A stretch of 64,000 nucleotides of DNA from Neorhizobium populisoli (GCF_019430945.1 NZ_JAHYCB010000010.1:62001-126000); one strand, 5' to 3'. Positions 25,895 to 34,645 are shown, counted from the stretch's first letter. Made by a program: numbers and translations. Notes: generated by a model from the letters alone, not told the origin.

Positions 25895-26019
25895 ATTAGA
25901 AATATGAGAGAATTAACGGAGCGCCATGATTCCATTACGAAAATGTAATTTAAGATTCAGATACGGTTCATCATTTCGAGCCTAGTTTCCGGGCGTGGTC
26001 AACACGAGGAAACACCCAT

Positions 26020-26337
26020 ATGAAAAAGTTCTTTGCTCTTCTGATTTCCGCTTCCGTACTCGCTTCCCCGCTCGCCGCCCAGGCGCAGGATTGGCATAAG
26101 GGCCCGGATCGCCATCGCGCGCCGGTCGTCGAAAAGAAGGTCGTTATCAAAAAGACCCGCTGGGTCCGCGGCCATCGCATGTCGCCTGCCGAGCGCCGTC
26201 GCATGGCTGAAGTCCGCGACTACCGCCGCTACCGCCTGTCGGCTCCGCCGCGCGGCTATCACTGGGTCAAGGTCGATAACGACTATCTGCTGGTCGGCGT
26301 TGCCACTGGCATCATCTCGAGCATCATTGCTCGCTAA
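26020..26337 (+). CDS. RcnB-family small periplasmic protein
   Basis: 105 residues with a clear signal peptide (K-K-F-F-A-L-L-I-S, cleavage after A-Q-A near 22). A basic middle is followed by the RcnB-type end Y-R-L-S-A-P-P-R-G-Y-H-W-V-K-V-D-N-D-Y-L-L-V and a short hydrophobic tail. RcnB of E. coli is linked to nickel/cobalt homeostasis, but many alphaproteobacterial members have no known role and no metal pump is nearby. The 125 bases upstream include ATTAC-N6-GTAAT (25934-25949), a possible operator. Confidence 0.85.
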   Translation: MKKFFALLISASVLASPLAAQAQDWHKGPDRHRAPVVEKKVVIKKTRWVRGHRMSPAERRRMAEVRDYRRYRLSAPPRGYHWVKVDNDYLLVGVATGIISSIIAR

Positions 26338-26371
26338 GATATGAGGGCCTCGGCGGAAGGCCCGAAATCGC

Positions 26372-26402
26372 AAACTGGCGGGAGAATTTACCCCGCCAGT
26401 TT
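26372..26402. terminator. Bidirectional terminator-like hairpin overlapping the end of dusA
   Basis: Perfect 11-base arms 26372-26382 and 26392-26402 with a 9-base loop, starting 34 bases after the RcnB-like stop. The loop contains the dusA stop codon (26388-26390) and the right arm encodes its last residues, so one sequence ends both convergent genes. T-richness after the stem is weak (TTTCTT). Confidence 0.7.
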
Positions 26403-27419
26403 CTTCGCACCGCCATCGATATCCACCGCGGCAAAGGCCGCGCCGATGACTTCGATACCTGCACCCGGACGCGTGGCATCGGTCGAGAGAATCTGGCGAA
26501 AACGACGCGCGCCGGCAAATCCCTGGAACAGCCCGACCATATGGCGGGTGACATGGTGCAGACGGCCACCGGATGCGATAACGTTTTCGGCATAGGCCAT
26601 CATCGTGTCACGAAGAACTTGCCAGTCGATGTCGGCAGTTCGAGTCAGTCTCGCGCTACCATTGCCGGCGACAAGTTCATCGACCCCGGCCAGCAAACCC
26701 GTATTGTGATACGCGGCGCGGCCGAGCATGACCCCATCCATCACCTCTAGGTGACTTGCCGCCTGATCGAGGTCGGCGATACCGCCATTGATGCCCAAAA
26801 ACACATCGGGGTTCTCGCGCTTCATCCGATAGACGAGATCGTAGTCCAGCGGCGGAATTTCCCGGTTTTCCTTTGGCGAAAGCCCCTGCAGCCAGGCCTT
26901 GCGGGCATGGATCCAGATCGCGTCCGCGCCGGCACCGATCATCCGGGCGAGGAAATCCGGCAGAACATCGGTCGGTTCCTGGTCATCGACGCCGATGCGG
27001 CATTTCACCGTCACGGGTACGTTCGAGACCTTCTTCATCGCGGCGACCAGATCGGCAACATGCGCCGCATCACGCATCAGGCAGGCGCCGAACGTGCCGG
27101 ACTGAACGCGATCCGACGGGCAGCCGACATTCAGGTTGATTTCGTCGTAACCGTAATCGACCGCAATGCGGATCGCTTCAGACAGTTTTCCGGTATCCGA
27201 CCCACCAAGTTGAAGCGCGACCGGATGTTCCGCCGGCGAAAAAGACAGCAGTCGTTCGCGCGGACCATGGATGATCGCATCAGCCACCACCATCTCGGTA
27301 TAGAGCAGGGCGCGCGACGACAGATGCCGGTGCAGGTAGCGGCAGTGGCGATCCGTCCAATCGATCATCGGGGCGACGGCGAAGATTTTTTCGCCGCGCT
27401 TCAGCGCTTCAGCGTACAT
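26388..27419 (-). CDS. dusA: tRNA-dihydrouridine(20/20a) synthase DusA
   Basis: 343-residue FMN enzyme reducing uridines in the tRNA D-loop. It starts with F-A-V-A-P-M-I-D-W-T-D-R-H-C-R. The catalytic Cys100 lies in N-L-N-V-G-C-P-S, and the DusA-specific I-W-I-H-A-R-K-A-W-L-Q-G-L-S-P-K-E-N is present. The Met at 27419 is preceded by AAAGGA six bases away. An in-frame ATG at 27452 has no ribosome site and would add 11 residues. Confidence 0.95.
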   Translation of the reverse strand: MYAEALKRGEKIFAVAPMIDWTDRHCRYLHRHLSSRALLYTEMVVADAIIHGPRERLLSFSPAEHPVALQLGGSDTGKLSEAIRIAVDYGYDEINLNVGCPSDRVQSGTFGACLMRDAAHVADLVAAMKKVSNVPVTVKCRIGVDDQEPTDVLPDFLARMIGAGADAIWIHARKAWLQGLSPKENREIPPLDYDLVYRMKRENPDVFLGINGGIADLDQAASHLEVMDGVMLGRAAYHNTGLLAGVDELVAGNGSARLTRTADIDWQVLRDTMMAYAENVIASGGRLHHVTRHMVGLFQGFAGARRFRQILSTDATRPGAGIEVIGAAFAAVDIDGGAKKLAG

Positions 27420-27560
27420 GGGAATTCCTTTGTTGGCGGCTTCATACAGCAAACGGAAATTCTTTGCCAGTTGTCGGCTGGTGATCGAAAAGGGCTAGGA
27501 TTGTACGGCGAATTGTTGGACAAAGATGCCTTAACCCGTTTTCATTCTTCAGGATTTGCC

Positions 27561-28247
27561 ATGCGCGCCACCGTGATCCCTTCGCCCGAACCCGTTCTCC
27601 TCGACGTCGACGGCGTCACCGAGCAGTTCCCGGTGCGCCGGGTCTATTGCGTCGGCCGCAACTATGCCGACCATGCGATCGAGATGGGCCACGACCCGTC
27701 GCGCGAGCCGCCCTTCTTCTTCCAGAAGAATGCTGACAACCTATATAACGGCGAGGCATTTCCCTATCCGTCACTGTCCGCCGACGTTCATTACGAGGCC
27801 GAACTCGTGATGGCGTTGTCCGGCGGTGGCTCGGATATCTCGGTCGAGGATGCGCTCTCCAAGGTCTATGGTTATGCCGTCGGCGTCGATTTCACCCGCC
27901 GCGACCTGCAGGACAAGGCCAAGAAGATGAGCCGTCCGTGGGAAGCCGCCAAGGCTTTCGAGAAATCGGCGCCGGTTTCTTCCCTTATTCCCGCTTCGAA
28001 GATCGGCCATCCGCAGCAGGGTGCGATCTGGCTGGAGGTGAACGGTCAGCGTAAACAGAGCGGCGATCTCAACCAGATGATCTGGAAGCTGGCGGAAATC
28101 ATCGCCGAACTGTCGAAGCTCTTCGTGCTGGCACCGGGTGACGTGATCATGACCGGAACACCGGCAGGCGTCGGCCCGGTGGTCAAGGGAGACAAGGTCG
28201 AAGTCGGCATCGAAGGCGTCGGCAAGCTTTCGCTGAGCGTCATCTAA
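27561..28247 (+). CDS. Fumarylacetoacetate hydrolase (FAH) family protein
   Basis: 228 residues of the FAH C-terminal fold. It has C-V-G-R-N-Y-A-D-H-A, F-F-F-Q-K-N-A-D, the metal-binding Glu pair in H-Y-E-A-E-L-V, and the closing I-M-T-G-T-P-A-G-V-G-P-V. The family covers fumarylpyruvate hydrolase and acylpyruvases; W-E-A-A-K-A-F-E-K-S fits the fumarylpyruvate-type subgroup. TTCAGGA precedes the ATG. The frame stays open upstream across dusA, but that part is antisense to dusA and not coding. Confidence 0.9.
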   Translation: MRATVIPSPEPVLLDVDGVTEQFPVRRVYCVGRNYADHAIEMGHDPSREPPFFFQKNADNLYNGEAFPYPSLSADVHYEAELVMALSGGGSDISVEDALSKVYGYAVGVDFTRRDLQDKAKKMSRPWEAAKAFEKSAPVSSLIPASKIGHPQQGAIWLEVNGQRKQSGDLNQMIWKLAEIIAELSKLFVLAPGDVIMTGTPAGVGPVVKGDKVEVGIEGVGKLSLSVI

Positions 28248-28272
28248 ACAAAGCTATTAGGGAGGAGAACCC

Positions 28273-28800
28273 ATGCCGATCTACGCGCTTGGCGAATTCG
28301 AACCCACACTTCCGGCTGCGGACCGTTACTGGATCGCGCCGGATGCGAATGTCATCGGCAAGGTGGAACTTGCCGAGGATGTCGGCATCTGGTTCGGCAC
28401 CGTACTGCGCGGTGACAATGAGCCGATCACGATCGGCGAACGGACCAATATCCAGGAAGGCGTGATGATCCATACGGATCCGCGCTTTCCGGTGAAGATC
28501 GGCAAGGATTGCACGATCGGCCATCATGCGATCGTGCATGGCTGCATCATCGGCGACAACTCGCTTGTCGGCATGGGAGCGACGATCCTCAACGGCGCCA
28601 AGATCGGCAACAATTGCCTGGTCGGCGCCAATGCGCTGGTCACGGAGGGCAAGGAATTTCCCGACAATTCGCTGATCGTCGGTTCGCCGGCGAAGGCGAT
28701 CCGGGTACTGGATGAAGAGGCGGTTGAAAAACTTCGGCAATCTGCGATACGTTATGTGGAGAACTGGAAACGTTTTGCGCGTGATTTGCGCCGGCTTTAA
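28273..28800 (+). CDS. Gamma-carbonic anhydrase family hexapeptide protein
   Basis: 175 residues of left-handed beta-helix repeats ([LIV]-G-x4) from about 20 to 145, then a C-terminal helix (V-E-K-L-R-Q-S-A-I-R-Y). The three zinc His are expected in M-I-H-T-D and G-H-H-A-I-V-H. YrdA-like proteins of this type may bind zinc without strong carbonic anhydrase activity. It lies 25 bases after the FAH gene with GGGAGGAG before its ATG, probably in one transcript. Confidence 0.9.
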   Translation: MPIYALGEFEPTLPAADRYWIAPDANVIGKVELAEDVGIWFGTVLRGDNEPITIGERTNIQEGVMIHTDPRFPVKIGKDCTIGHHAIVHGCIIGDNSLVGMGATILNGAKIGNNCLVGANALVTEGKEFPDNSLIVGSPAKAIRVLDEEAVEKLRQSAIRYVENWKRFARDLRRL

Positions 28801-28907
28801 CGGTGCAAACCCAAGTTTTCCTCTAAGCAATCATTCATGACGTTTGTAAGCTTTGCTTCACTTGTCATTTCATATCATCCGGTTCGAATGTAAGAACGCC
28901 TGCAGGT

Positions 28908-30161
28908 ATGGCGCAAAATCGAACTGCCATGAGCGATAAGAACCATCACGATGCCCAGTCTACATCCATTCTGTTGGATGCGGTTGCGCGTGAGCTTGGC
29001 CGGAAAGATCTGCGGCTGAAGTTTGCGCCGAGGCTTGAGGCGCTTTTTCAGGAAGAGACGGCAGAAAGCCGAAACCGGCAGACGATCATCGCATCGCTCT
29101 TTGCGCTGGTCGTCTTCAACGCTTTCCTGTTCATCGACCATGCCAGCCGGCCGGAGATTTTCGGCCAGGCGGTTTTCCTGCGGGTCGTGGTGACGACCTT
29201 GCCCTGCCTTTTTGCGCTCGCCTGGCTGCACCGCCTGCCGCCAGTCTGGGCGCGGGACGCGATCATGTCCAGCGCGGTGCTGCTAGTGACATTGACCTCC
29301 AACATCCTGCTCTGGCACAGCACCTCGCAGATGGCGCATTACAATGCCTTCAGCTTCGGGCTGATCGTCATTGCCGGCAATATCGTCCTGCAGATCCGTT
29401 TTCCGGTGGCGGTGGCAACATCGGTCGCGTGCTGCGTCATGTCAGCCGTGTTTCTTTCCGGCATGACGTTGCTCAGCAGCGAAGAAAAACATCTGCCGGT
29501 CTTCTATATGAGCGCCATGGCGGCGATCACACTGATCGCCAACTATCGGCTCGAGAAGACCATGCGGCATTCCTATCTCCTGATGCTGCGCGAGCGGCTG
29601 CGTGGCCGGGAGATGGGCTATCTCAACGAGCAGCTCAGCACCTATTCCTACACCGACCCGCTGACCGGCATCGCCAACCGGCGCATGTTCGATCAGGTGC
29701 TAGACGAGGCCTGGAGGGCGGGACGACTTACAAATGAAAAGCTGTCGCTGCTGATCATCGATATCGACTTTTTCAAGCGCTATAACGATGCCTTCGGCCA
29801 CCCGGCCGGCGATGATTGTCTGCAACAGGTGGCGCGGGCGATCGAGGCGCAGACCCGGGCTGGGACCGATCTCCCCGCACGGCTTGGCGGCGAGGAGTTC
29901 GCCGTCCTGTTGCGGAACATGGATCAGATACAGGCGCTGACGGTGGCAGCCCGCATTCACCGGGCTGTGCGGCAATTGGCGCTGACACATGGCCGTCCGG
30001 ATGGCGGCGGCTGGGTGACGGTCAGCATCGGTCTTGCAAGTATCAGCCCGGCCTCGGATATGGAGCCGAAGGCGCTGATCGATGCGGCAGATGCCGCACT
30101 TTACGAAGCAAAACGGGCAGGGCGTAACCGAACTTTTCAGGCCACCAACAACGCTGCCTAA
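28908..30161 (+). CDS. Membrane-bound diguanylate cyclase (GGDEF)
   Basis: 417 residues. A soluble N-terminus (~1-58) is followed by about six membrane segments (60-215), a short linker helix, and a C-terminal GGDEF domain with D-P-L-T-G-I-A-N-R-R and the active motif G-G-E-E-F at 327-331. It makes cyclic di-GMP from two GTP. The product-inhibition I-site normally five residues before the motif (RxxD) reads A-G-T-D here, so feedback is probably weak. An alternative start is Met8. Its 3' end overlaps the convergent zur gene by four bases. Confidence 0.9.
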   Translation: MAQNRTAMSDKNHHDAQSTSILLDAVARELGRKDLRLKFAPRLEALFQEETAESRNRQTIIASLFALVVFNAFLFIDHASRPEIFGQAVFLRVVVTTLPCLFALAWLHRLPPVWARDAIMSSAVLLVTLTSNILLWHSTSQMAHYNAFSFGLIVIAGNIVLQIRFPVAVATSVACCVMSAVFLSGMTLLSSEEKHLPVFYMSAMAAITLIANYRLEKTMRHSYLLMLRERLRGREMGYLNEQLSTYSYTDPLTGIANRRMFDQVLDEAWRAGRLTNEKLSLLIIDIDFFKRYNDAFGHPAGDDCLQQVARAIEAQTRAGTDLPARLGGEEFAVLLRNMDQIQALTVAARIHRAVRQLALTHGRPDGGGWVTVSIGLASISPASDMEPKALIDAADAALYEAKRAGRNRTFQATNNAA

Positions 30162-30595
30162 GCCGCGCAGGCTTCACAGAGCCCGCGGATTTCGATCGTC
30201 GTCTTGGCGGGCTTGAAGCCCTTGCTTTTCGCCCAATCACTCAGCCGGTGATCGACCTGGTGGTCGTGGAATTCCGAGACATGGCCGCAGCTTTCGCAGA
30301 TTGCGAAGGCGACAGTGCCATGACCGTGGCCGGCGCCGCAGCATTCGCTTTCGCGGTGGGCGCAGGCAACGAAGGCGTTAAGGCTTTCCAGCCGGTGGAC
30401 CATGCCGAATTCGGTGAGCTTGTCGAGCGCGCGGTAGACCTGCAGAGGGGCGCGGAACCCGTGGTCGCGCAGCTTGTCGAGGATGGTATAGGCGCTCATC
30501 GGCGCCTCTGCCCGGGTCAGGACGTCGAAGACCAGGTTCTGGTTCTTGGTCAGAGCCGGTGACGACACTGGTGACGATATCGGGGCGTTCATCAT
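30158..30595 (-). CDS. zur: Zinc uptake regulator Zur (Fur family)
   Basis: 145 residues. A winged-helix DNA-binding half contains A-P-M-S-A-Y-T-I-L-D-K-L and A-P-L-Q-V-Y-R-A-L-D-K-L. The C-terminal half has the structural zinc site C-E-S-C-G-H and C-E-A-C-A, and sensory His/Cys in E-S-E-C-C-G-A-G-H-G-H-G. With zinc bound it represses the divergent znuA and probably its own znuCB-zur operon. It overlaps znuB by four bases, so it is the last gene of that operon; the family call as Zur rather than Fur is supported by this linkage. Confidence 0.93.
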   Translation of the reverse strand: MMNAPISSPVSSPALTKNQNLVFDVLTRAEAPMSAYTILDKLRDHGFRAPLQVYRALDKLTEFGMVHRLESLNAFVACAHRESECCGAGHGHGTVAFAICESCGHVSEFHDHQVDHRLSDWAKSKGFKPAKTTIEIRGLCEACAA

Positions 30596-31428
30596 CGCAC
30601 TCCCTTGTTATCGGCCTTTTCAGCCGTGTTTTTTCCCGCTGCGGGCAGAAGGCTCAGTATGAAAAGTAGGAGTGCCGCGACCACAATGGAAGGCCCGGAC
30701 GGCGTATCATAGTGCAGCGAGCCGAAAAGCCCGCCGATCACGGCCAATGCGCCGATGACGGAGGCGAGCACCGCCATGATCTCCGGGCTTGCCGAAAAGC
30801 GCCGGGCGGTGGCCGCCGGAATGATCAGCAGCGAGGTGATCAGCATGATGCCGACGATCTTCATGGCGATCGCGATCACCAGCGCCATTAGGAGCATGAA
30901 GAAAAGCCGCGCCTGCGCCGGTTTCATGCCCTCGGCCTCCGCCAGATCTTCGCTGACCGTCGAGGCGATCAGCGGCCGCCAGAGGAAAACGAGGGCTGCG
31001 ACCACCAGTGCGCCGCCGACCCAGATCAGTGCGATATCCGTCGGCGTCACCGCCAGAATATCACCGAACAGGAAGGCAATGAGATCGATCCGTACCCAGG
31101 TCATGAAGGCGACGAGCACGAGGCCGATCGCCAGCGCCGAATGGGAGAGGATGCCGAGCAGCGCGTCCGCAGACAGCGACTGGCGTCGCTGCAGCCCCAG
31201 CAGAAGCAGCGAAACGAGCACCGCAACGCCGAAGACGGCGATCAGCAGGTTGATCTGGAAGAACAGCGACAAGGCAACGCCGAGCAGCGCCGAATGGGCC
31301 ATCGTATCGCCGAAATAGGCCATGCGCCGCCAGACGACAAAACAGCCGAGCGGGCCGGCGGTGAGGGCCACGCCGATACCGGCGATCATGGCGCGGATGA
31401 AGAAATCGTCAAGCACGCTTGTCTCCAT
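30592..31428 (-). CDS. znuB: Zinc ABC transporter permease ZnuB
   Basis: 278 residues, eight or so membrane helices, ABC-3 family. G-P-L-G-C-F-V-V-W-R-R-M-A-Y-F-G-D-T-M-A lies near the N-terminus and S-E-D-L-A-E-A-E-G provides the ATPase contact. It forms the zinc channel with ZnuC. Its start codon lies within the end of znuC (20-base overlap), so the two are translated together. Confidence 0.95.
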   Translation of the reverse strand: METSVLDDFFIRAMIAGIGVALTAGPLGCFVVWRRMAYFGDTMAHSALLGVALSLFFQINLLIAVFGVAVLVSLLLLGLQRRQSLSADALLGILSHSALAIGLVLVAFMTWVRIDLIAFLFGDILAVTPTDIALIWVGGALVVAALVFLWRPLIASTVSEDLAEAEGMKPAQARLFFMLLMALVIAIAMKIVGIMLITSLLIIPAATARRFSASPEIMAVLASVIGALAVIGGLFGSLHYDTPSGPSIVVAALLLFILSLLPAAGKNTAEKADNKGVR

Positions 31429-32335
31429 TCACATGCGCATGGTCGCCATGATGGTGGCTGTGATCATGGCTATGATCGTGATGGGTATGATCGTGACCAT
31501 CATGCCGATGGTGCTCTTCGGGGTGATGGTGCCCATCATCGGGGTGGCAATGATCGGTGATCGAGCCGTCGCCATGCATGACCCGGCCATCCGGCAGATG
31601 CGTATGGTCGTGGTTATGGCTGTAGACCGCGAGCGAGCGCGTGTTGCCGAAGAGCTTCAGGTAATCCGGGCTCTGGCTCACCGTTTCCGGCGTACCGCGG
31701 CAGCAGATATGGCCGTTGAGGCAGATGACGGTATCCGTTCCGGCCATGACCATATGCAGGTCATGCGAAATCATCAGGATGCCGCAGCCGGTGGAATTGC
31801 GGATCGTGCGGATCAGCTCGTAAAGCGCGCTTTCGCCCGCGAAATCGACACCCTGGACCGGTTCGTCGAGCACCATCAAGTCCGGCTTGCGGGCGATGGC
31901 GCGGGCAAGCAGAGCGCGCTGGAATTCGCCGCCGGAAAGGTGGCGGACTTCGGAATCGATCAGGTGGGGAATGCCGGTCGCCGTCAGCGCGGCCATAAGT
32001 TCCGTATCGGTGAGGGGGCCTGTCAGGCGCATCAGCCGGCGCACGGAAAGCGGCATGGTCCAGTCGATCGCAAGCTTCTGTGGCACATAGCCGACGCGCA
32101 AGCCCGCAGCGCGCGTAACAGAACCCTCGTCCGCCTTCAGGACGCCGATCGCCATCTTGGCGGTCGTGGACTTGCCGGCACCGTTCGGGCCGATCAGCGT
32201 CACGACTTCGCCGCGGGCGATCGAGAAGTCCACGCCGCGCACTAGCCAGCGACCGTCGCGACGTATGCCGGCAGCTTTCAGCGTCACCAGCCGGTCGTCG
32301 CTCCGGGCATTCGAGCCCCGTTCCGTCATCTGCAT
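31409..32335 (-). CDS. znuC: Zinc ABC transporter ATPase ZnuC with His-rich tail
   Basis: 308 residues. The ATPase core (1-~235) shows Walker A G-P-N-G-A-G-K-S-T (49-57), signature L-S-G-G-E-F-Q-R, Walker B L-M-V-L-D-E-P and the switch His in M-I-S-H-D-L-H. Residues ~240-301 are a tail with about 25 histidines, mostly H-D-H and H-H-H runs, likely to bind zinc in the cytoplasm. Standard ZnuC proteins end near 250 residues. Transcribed from the divergent znu promoter region. Confidence 0.95.
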   Translation of the reverse strand: MQMTERGSNARSDDRLVTLKAAGIRRDGRWLVRGVDFSIARGEVVTLIGPNGAGKSTTAKMAIGVLKADEGSVTRAAGLRVGYVPQKLAIDWTMPLSVRRLMRLTGPLTDTELMAALTATGIPHLIDSEVRHLSGGEFQRALLARAIARKPDLMVLDEPVQGVDFAGESALYELIRTIRNSTGCGILMISHDLHMVMAGTDTVICLNGHICCRGTPETVSQSPDYLKLFGNTRSLAVYSHNHDHTHLPDGRVMHGDGSITDHCHPDDGHHHPEEHHRHDGHDHTHHDHSHDHSHHHGDHAHVNGDKRA

Positions 32336-32432
32336 ATTTTTTCTCAGACCCTGTTGTCAGCCGTCATGGCACACGTTATAGCATAACGCAATTGATGTAA
32401 TAACATTACACATTGAAACAAGGAAGTATCCG
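32336..32432. promoter_or_regulatory. Divergent znuC/znuA promoter region with two Zur-type palindromes
   Basis: The 97-base AT-rich gap between znuC and znuA holds GTTATAGCATAAC (32375-32387, perfect GTTAT/ATAAC arms) and TGTAATAACATTACA (32396-32410, perfect TGTAAT/ATTACA arms). Such AT-rich palindromes at a znu divergent promoter are the expected Zur operators. They probably control both directions. Symmetry and position are seen; Zur binding is inferred. Confidence 0.8.
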
Positions 32433-33449
32433 ATGAAATTCGCCCTCCCGATCCTCCTTGCCTCGACCGTCGCGATCAGCGCCACGATGGGCGCTCAAAC
32501 GGCGTTTGCCGCGCCGGATGTGGTGGTGTCGATCAAGCCGGTTCATTCACTGGTGGCGGCGATCATGAAGGGCGTGGCCGAGCCGAAGCTGATCGTCGAT
32601 GGCGCCGCTTCCCCGCATACGTTCACGATGAAGCCCTCCAACGCCAAGACGCTGGAAGGCGCGGGCATGGTCTTCTGGGTCGGCCACGGCATGGAGGCTT
32701 TCCTGGAAAAGCCGCTCGAAGCGCTTGCTTCCAAGGCAACGGTCGTGACGCTCGAAGAGGCGCCGGGCCTCGAGAAATTGAAGTTTCGCGAAGGCGGTGC
32801 CTTCGAGCCGCATGACGACGGCGACCATCATCACGGTGAGGGCGAAGCCCATGCGGATCATGACCATGCCGCTACTGATCAACATGCAGGTCATGACGAT
32901 GATGACGACGACGATCATGACCACGAAGGGTTCGATACGCATCTGTGGCTCGATCCAATGAACGCCAAGGCAATGGCGTCCGAAATCGAGCGCGCCCTTG
33001 TCCAGGCGGATCCGGCCAATGCTGCGAAATATCAGGCCAATGGTGCCGCGTTGATGAAAAGCCTCGACGCTTTGGACGCGGAGCTGAAGACGATGCTGGC
33101 GCCCGTCAAGGACAAGCCATTCATCGTCTTTCACGATGCCTATCAGTATTTCGAGCATCGTTACGGCGTGAAGGTGGCAGGTTCGATCACCGTCAGCCCG
33201 GAAACCATGCCGGGTGCCGAGCGAATCTCCGAAATTCACAAGAAGGTCGCCGATCTCGGCGCCACCTGCGTCTTCGCCGAACCGCAGTTCGAGCCGAAAC
33301 TGGTTTCCGTCGTCACAGAGGGAACCAAGGCCCGTTCCGGCGTGCTCGACCCGGAAGCCGCAACGCTCAAGGCCGGCCCGGATCTCTATTTCGAACTGAT
33401 GCGCGGCATCGCATCTTCGCTGCAGACCTGCCTCGGCAAGGGGGCATGA
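32433..33449 (+). CDS. znuA: Zinc ABC transporter periplasmic binding protein ZnuA
   Basis: 338 residues, cluster 9 solute-binding protein. Signal peptide to about 27 (A-F-A-A). Zinc-ligand histidines are expected in S-P-H-T-F-T-M-K-P, D-T-H-L-W-L-D-P and I-V-F-H-D-A-Y-Q-Y-F. Between strands lies the ZnuA-type charged His/Asp loop (about 127-168) including a run of seven aspartates. It delivers zinc to ZnuBC; transcription is divergent from znuCB-zur and controlled by the intervening palindromes. Confidence 0.95.
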   Translation: MKFALPILLASTVAISATMGAQTAFAAPDVVVSIKPVHSLVAAIMKGVAEPKLIVDGAASPHTFTMKPSNAKTLEGAGMVFWVGHGMEAFLEKPLEALASKATVVTLEEAPGLEKLKFREGGAFEPHDDGDHHHGEGEAHADHDHAATDQHAGHDDDDDDDHDHEGFDTHLWLDPMNAKAMASEIERALVQADPANAAKYQANGAALMKSLDALDAELKTMLAPVKDKPFIVFHDAYQYFEHRYGVKVAGSITVSPETMPGAERISEIHKKVADLGATCVFAEPQFEPKLVSVVTEGTKARSGVLDPEAATLKAGPDLYFELMRGIASSLQTCLGKGA

Positions 33450-33498
33450 CTTTTTTCCGGAACGCATGGCCGCCGATCGCATAGCGGCGGTTCTGCCA

Positions 33499-33529
33499 GC
33501 AGCGGGCGCTTGAAGGCGGCGCCCGCTGC
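33499..33529. terminator. Hairpin between convergent znuA and TRAP binding-protein genes
   Basis: Perfect 11-base GC-rich arms (33499-33509 and 33519-33529) with a 9-base loop, followed by GCTATTATT. Placed in the 98-base gap between two convergent genes, so a bidirectional terminator is likely. Confidence 0.7.
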
Positions 33530-33547
33530 GCTATTATTCGGGGTTGC

Positions 33548-34645
33548 CTAGCCGAGGAACTCATCCATGATCGCCGCAACTGCGGATATGGTGGGGCCGG
33601 CGTTCTCGACACCCTTGTTTTTCTGGTCCGCGGCCCACGCGGACTGAACCTCGCGGTATTTTGTGACGGCCGCGAAACGCAGTGGTTCATGACGATCGAG
33701 AATTCGCACGCTTGCATCGGCTTTTCTCAGGTCATCCAATTGTGCGTCAAAGCTTCGGTCCATCACCGCGCCAAGGGTCTGGTAGGAATTGTGCGCGGCG
33801 CGATGGATGGCGTCTCTGTCCTGTTGCGCCAGACTGTCCCAAACGCCCTTGTTCATCGTCAGAAGATAGAGGTGCCCCAGCCACAGGTCCCTGGAGACAA
33901 GAACGTTCGGGGCAGCTTCGTGGACTTTCAACATATAGCCGCTGTCGACATTCACCATCAGGCCGTCCAGCGTCTTGTTTTTCAGCGCATCGTAGACTTC
34001 CGGTCCCCAGTGCATGGTTACAGGGGTAGCTCCGGCATTACGAAGGAAATCCAGATGCCAGAAACTGGCGGATCGCCATTTGCCGCCTGCAATCTCGTCC
34101 AGTTTCGATAGGGGCGCGGTGCTGAAGAATGCCACGGGATAGCCGGTCCCGAAGAAAAGGGGCACGAGGTTGTTCTTTTCCAGTTCCGCTGCGAATGCCG
34201 GAATGTCCGAATAGATACGTCGGAAGAAGTCCACCTGTCTGGCACCTGACGGGCCGGTCGGGAAGCTCTTGAAGATCTGGTGGAGCGGCATTTCCTTCGC
34301 CGTATATTCCGGCACGACGGTTGCCATGTCGGTAACGCCTTTTGTGCTAACGGCGCCCAGCGCATCATAGGCTGCGGCCACTTCGCCGTTCCAATGATCC
34401 TCGATCTTCAGGCGCCCGTTGGACTCCTTTTCGATTGACGGAAATACGACATCCTTGAGAAAACGGGTTCGCATTCCGCCAAGCGGTTCGTGATCGCTGA
34501 ATTTCAGGATGCGCGGCGGCGCCACCGCCTGTTGAGCGCCCGCCGCCGATATCAATGACGCCGATGCGGCCGCGCCTGCGGCAGTGGCCAGAAACAGCCG
34601 GCGGCTGATGCCCGTTTTATCCGATCCTTGAGTGTCGTCGATCAT
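33548..34645 (-). CDS. Orphan TRAP transporter substrate-binding protein (DctP family)
   Basis: 365 residues from the ATG at 34645 (preceded by AAAGGG). The N-terminus has a twin-arginine export motif S-R-R-L-F-L-A (Arg15-Arg16) and an Ala-rich segment with cleavage near A-G-A. The rest follows the DctP fold, including F-K-S-F-P-T-G-P and G-G-K-W-R-S, with R-S near the position of the family carboxylate-binding Arg. The DctQ and DctM membrane subunits are not adjacent on either side. It is divergent from a TetR gene 99 bases away, which probably controls it. Confidence 0.85.
   Translation of the reverse strand: MIDDTQGSDKTGISRRLFLATAAGAAASASLISAAGAQQAVAPPRILKFSDHEPLGGMRTRFLKDVVFPSIEKESNGRLKIEDHWNGEVAAAYDALGAVSTKGVTDMATVVPEYTAKEMPLHQIFKSFPTGPSGARQVDFFRRIYSDIPAFAAELEKNNLVPLFFGTGYPVAFFSTAPLSKLDEIAGGKWRSASFWHLDFLRNAGATPVTMHWGPEVYDALKNKTLDGLMVNVDSGYMLKVHEAAPNVLVSRDLWLGHLYLLTMNKGVWDSLAQQDRDAIHRAAHNSYQTLGAVMDRSFDAQLDDLRKADASVRILDRHEPLRFAAVTKYREVQSAWAADQKNKGVENAGPTISAVAAIMDEFLG

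Noticed and set aside
26751-27560. Possible 270-residue N-terminal extension of the FAH-family protein
   Set aside because: The extension is antisense to dusA, and the family fold begins at the ATG at 27561, which has its own ribosome site.
32811-32938. Asp/His codon repeats in znuA considered as a short tandem repeat array
   Set aside because: It is the normal His/Asp-rich loop of ZnuA, in frame and expected for the family.
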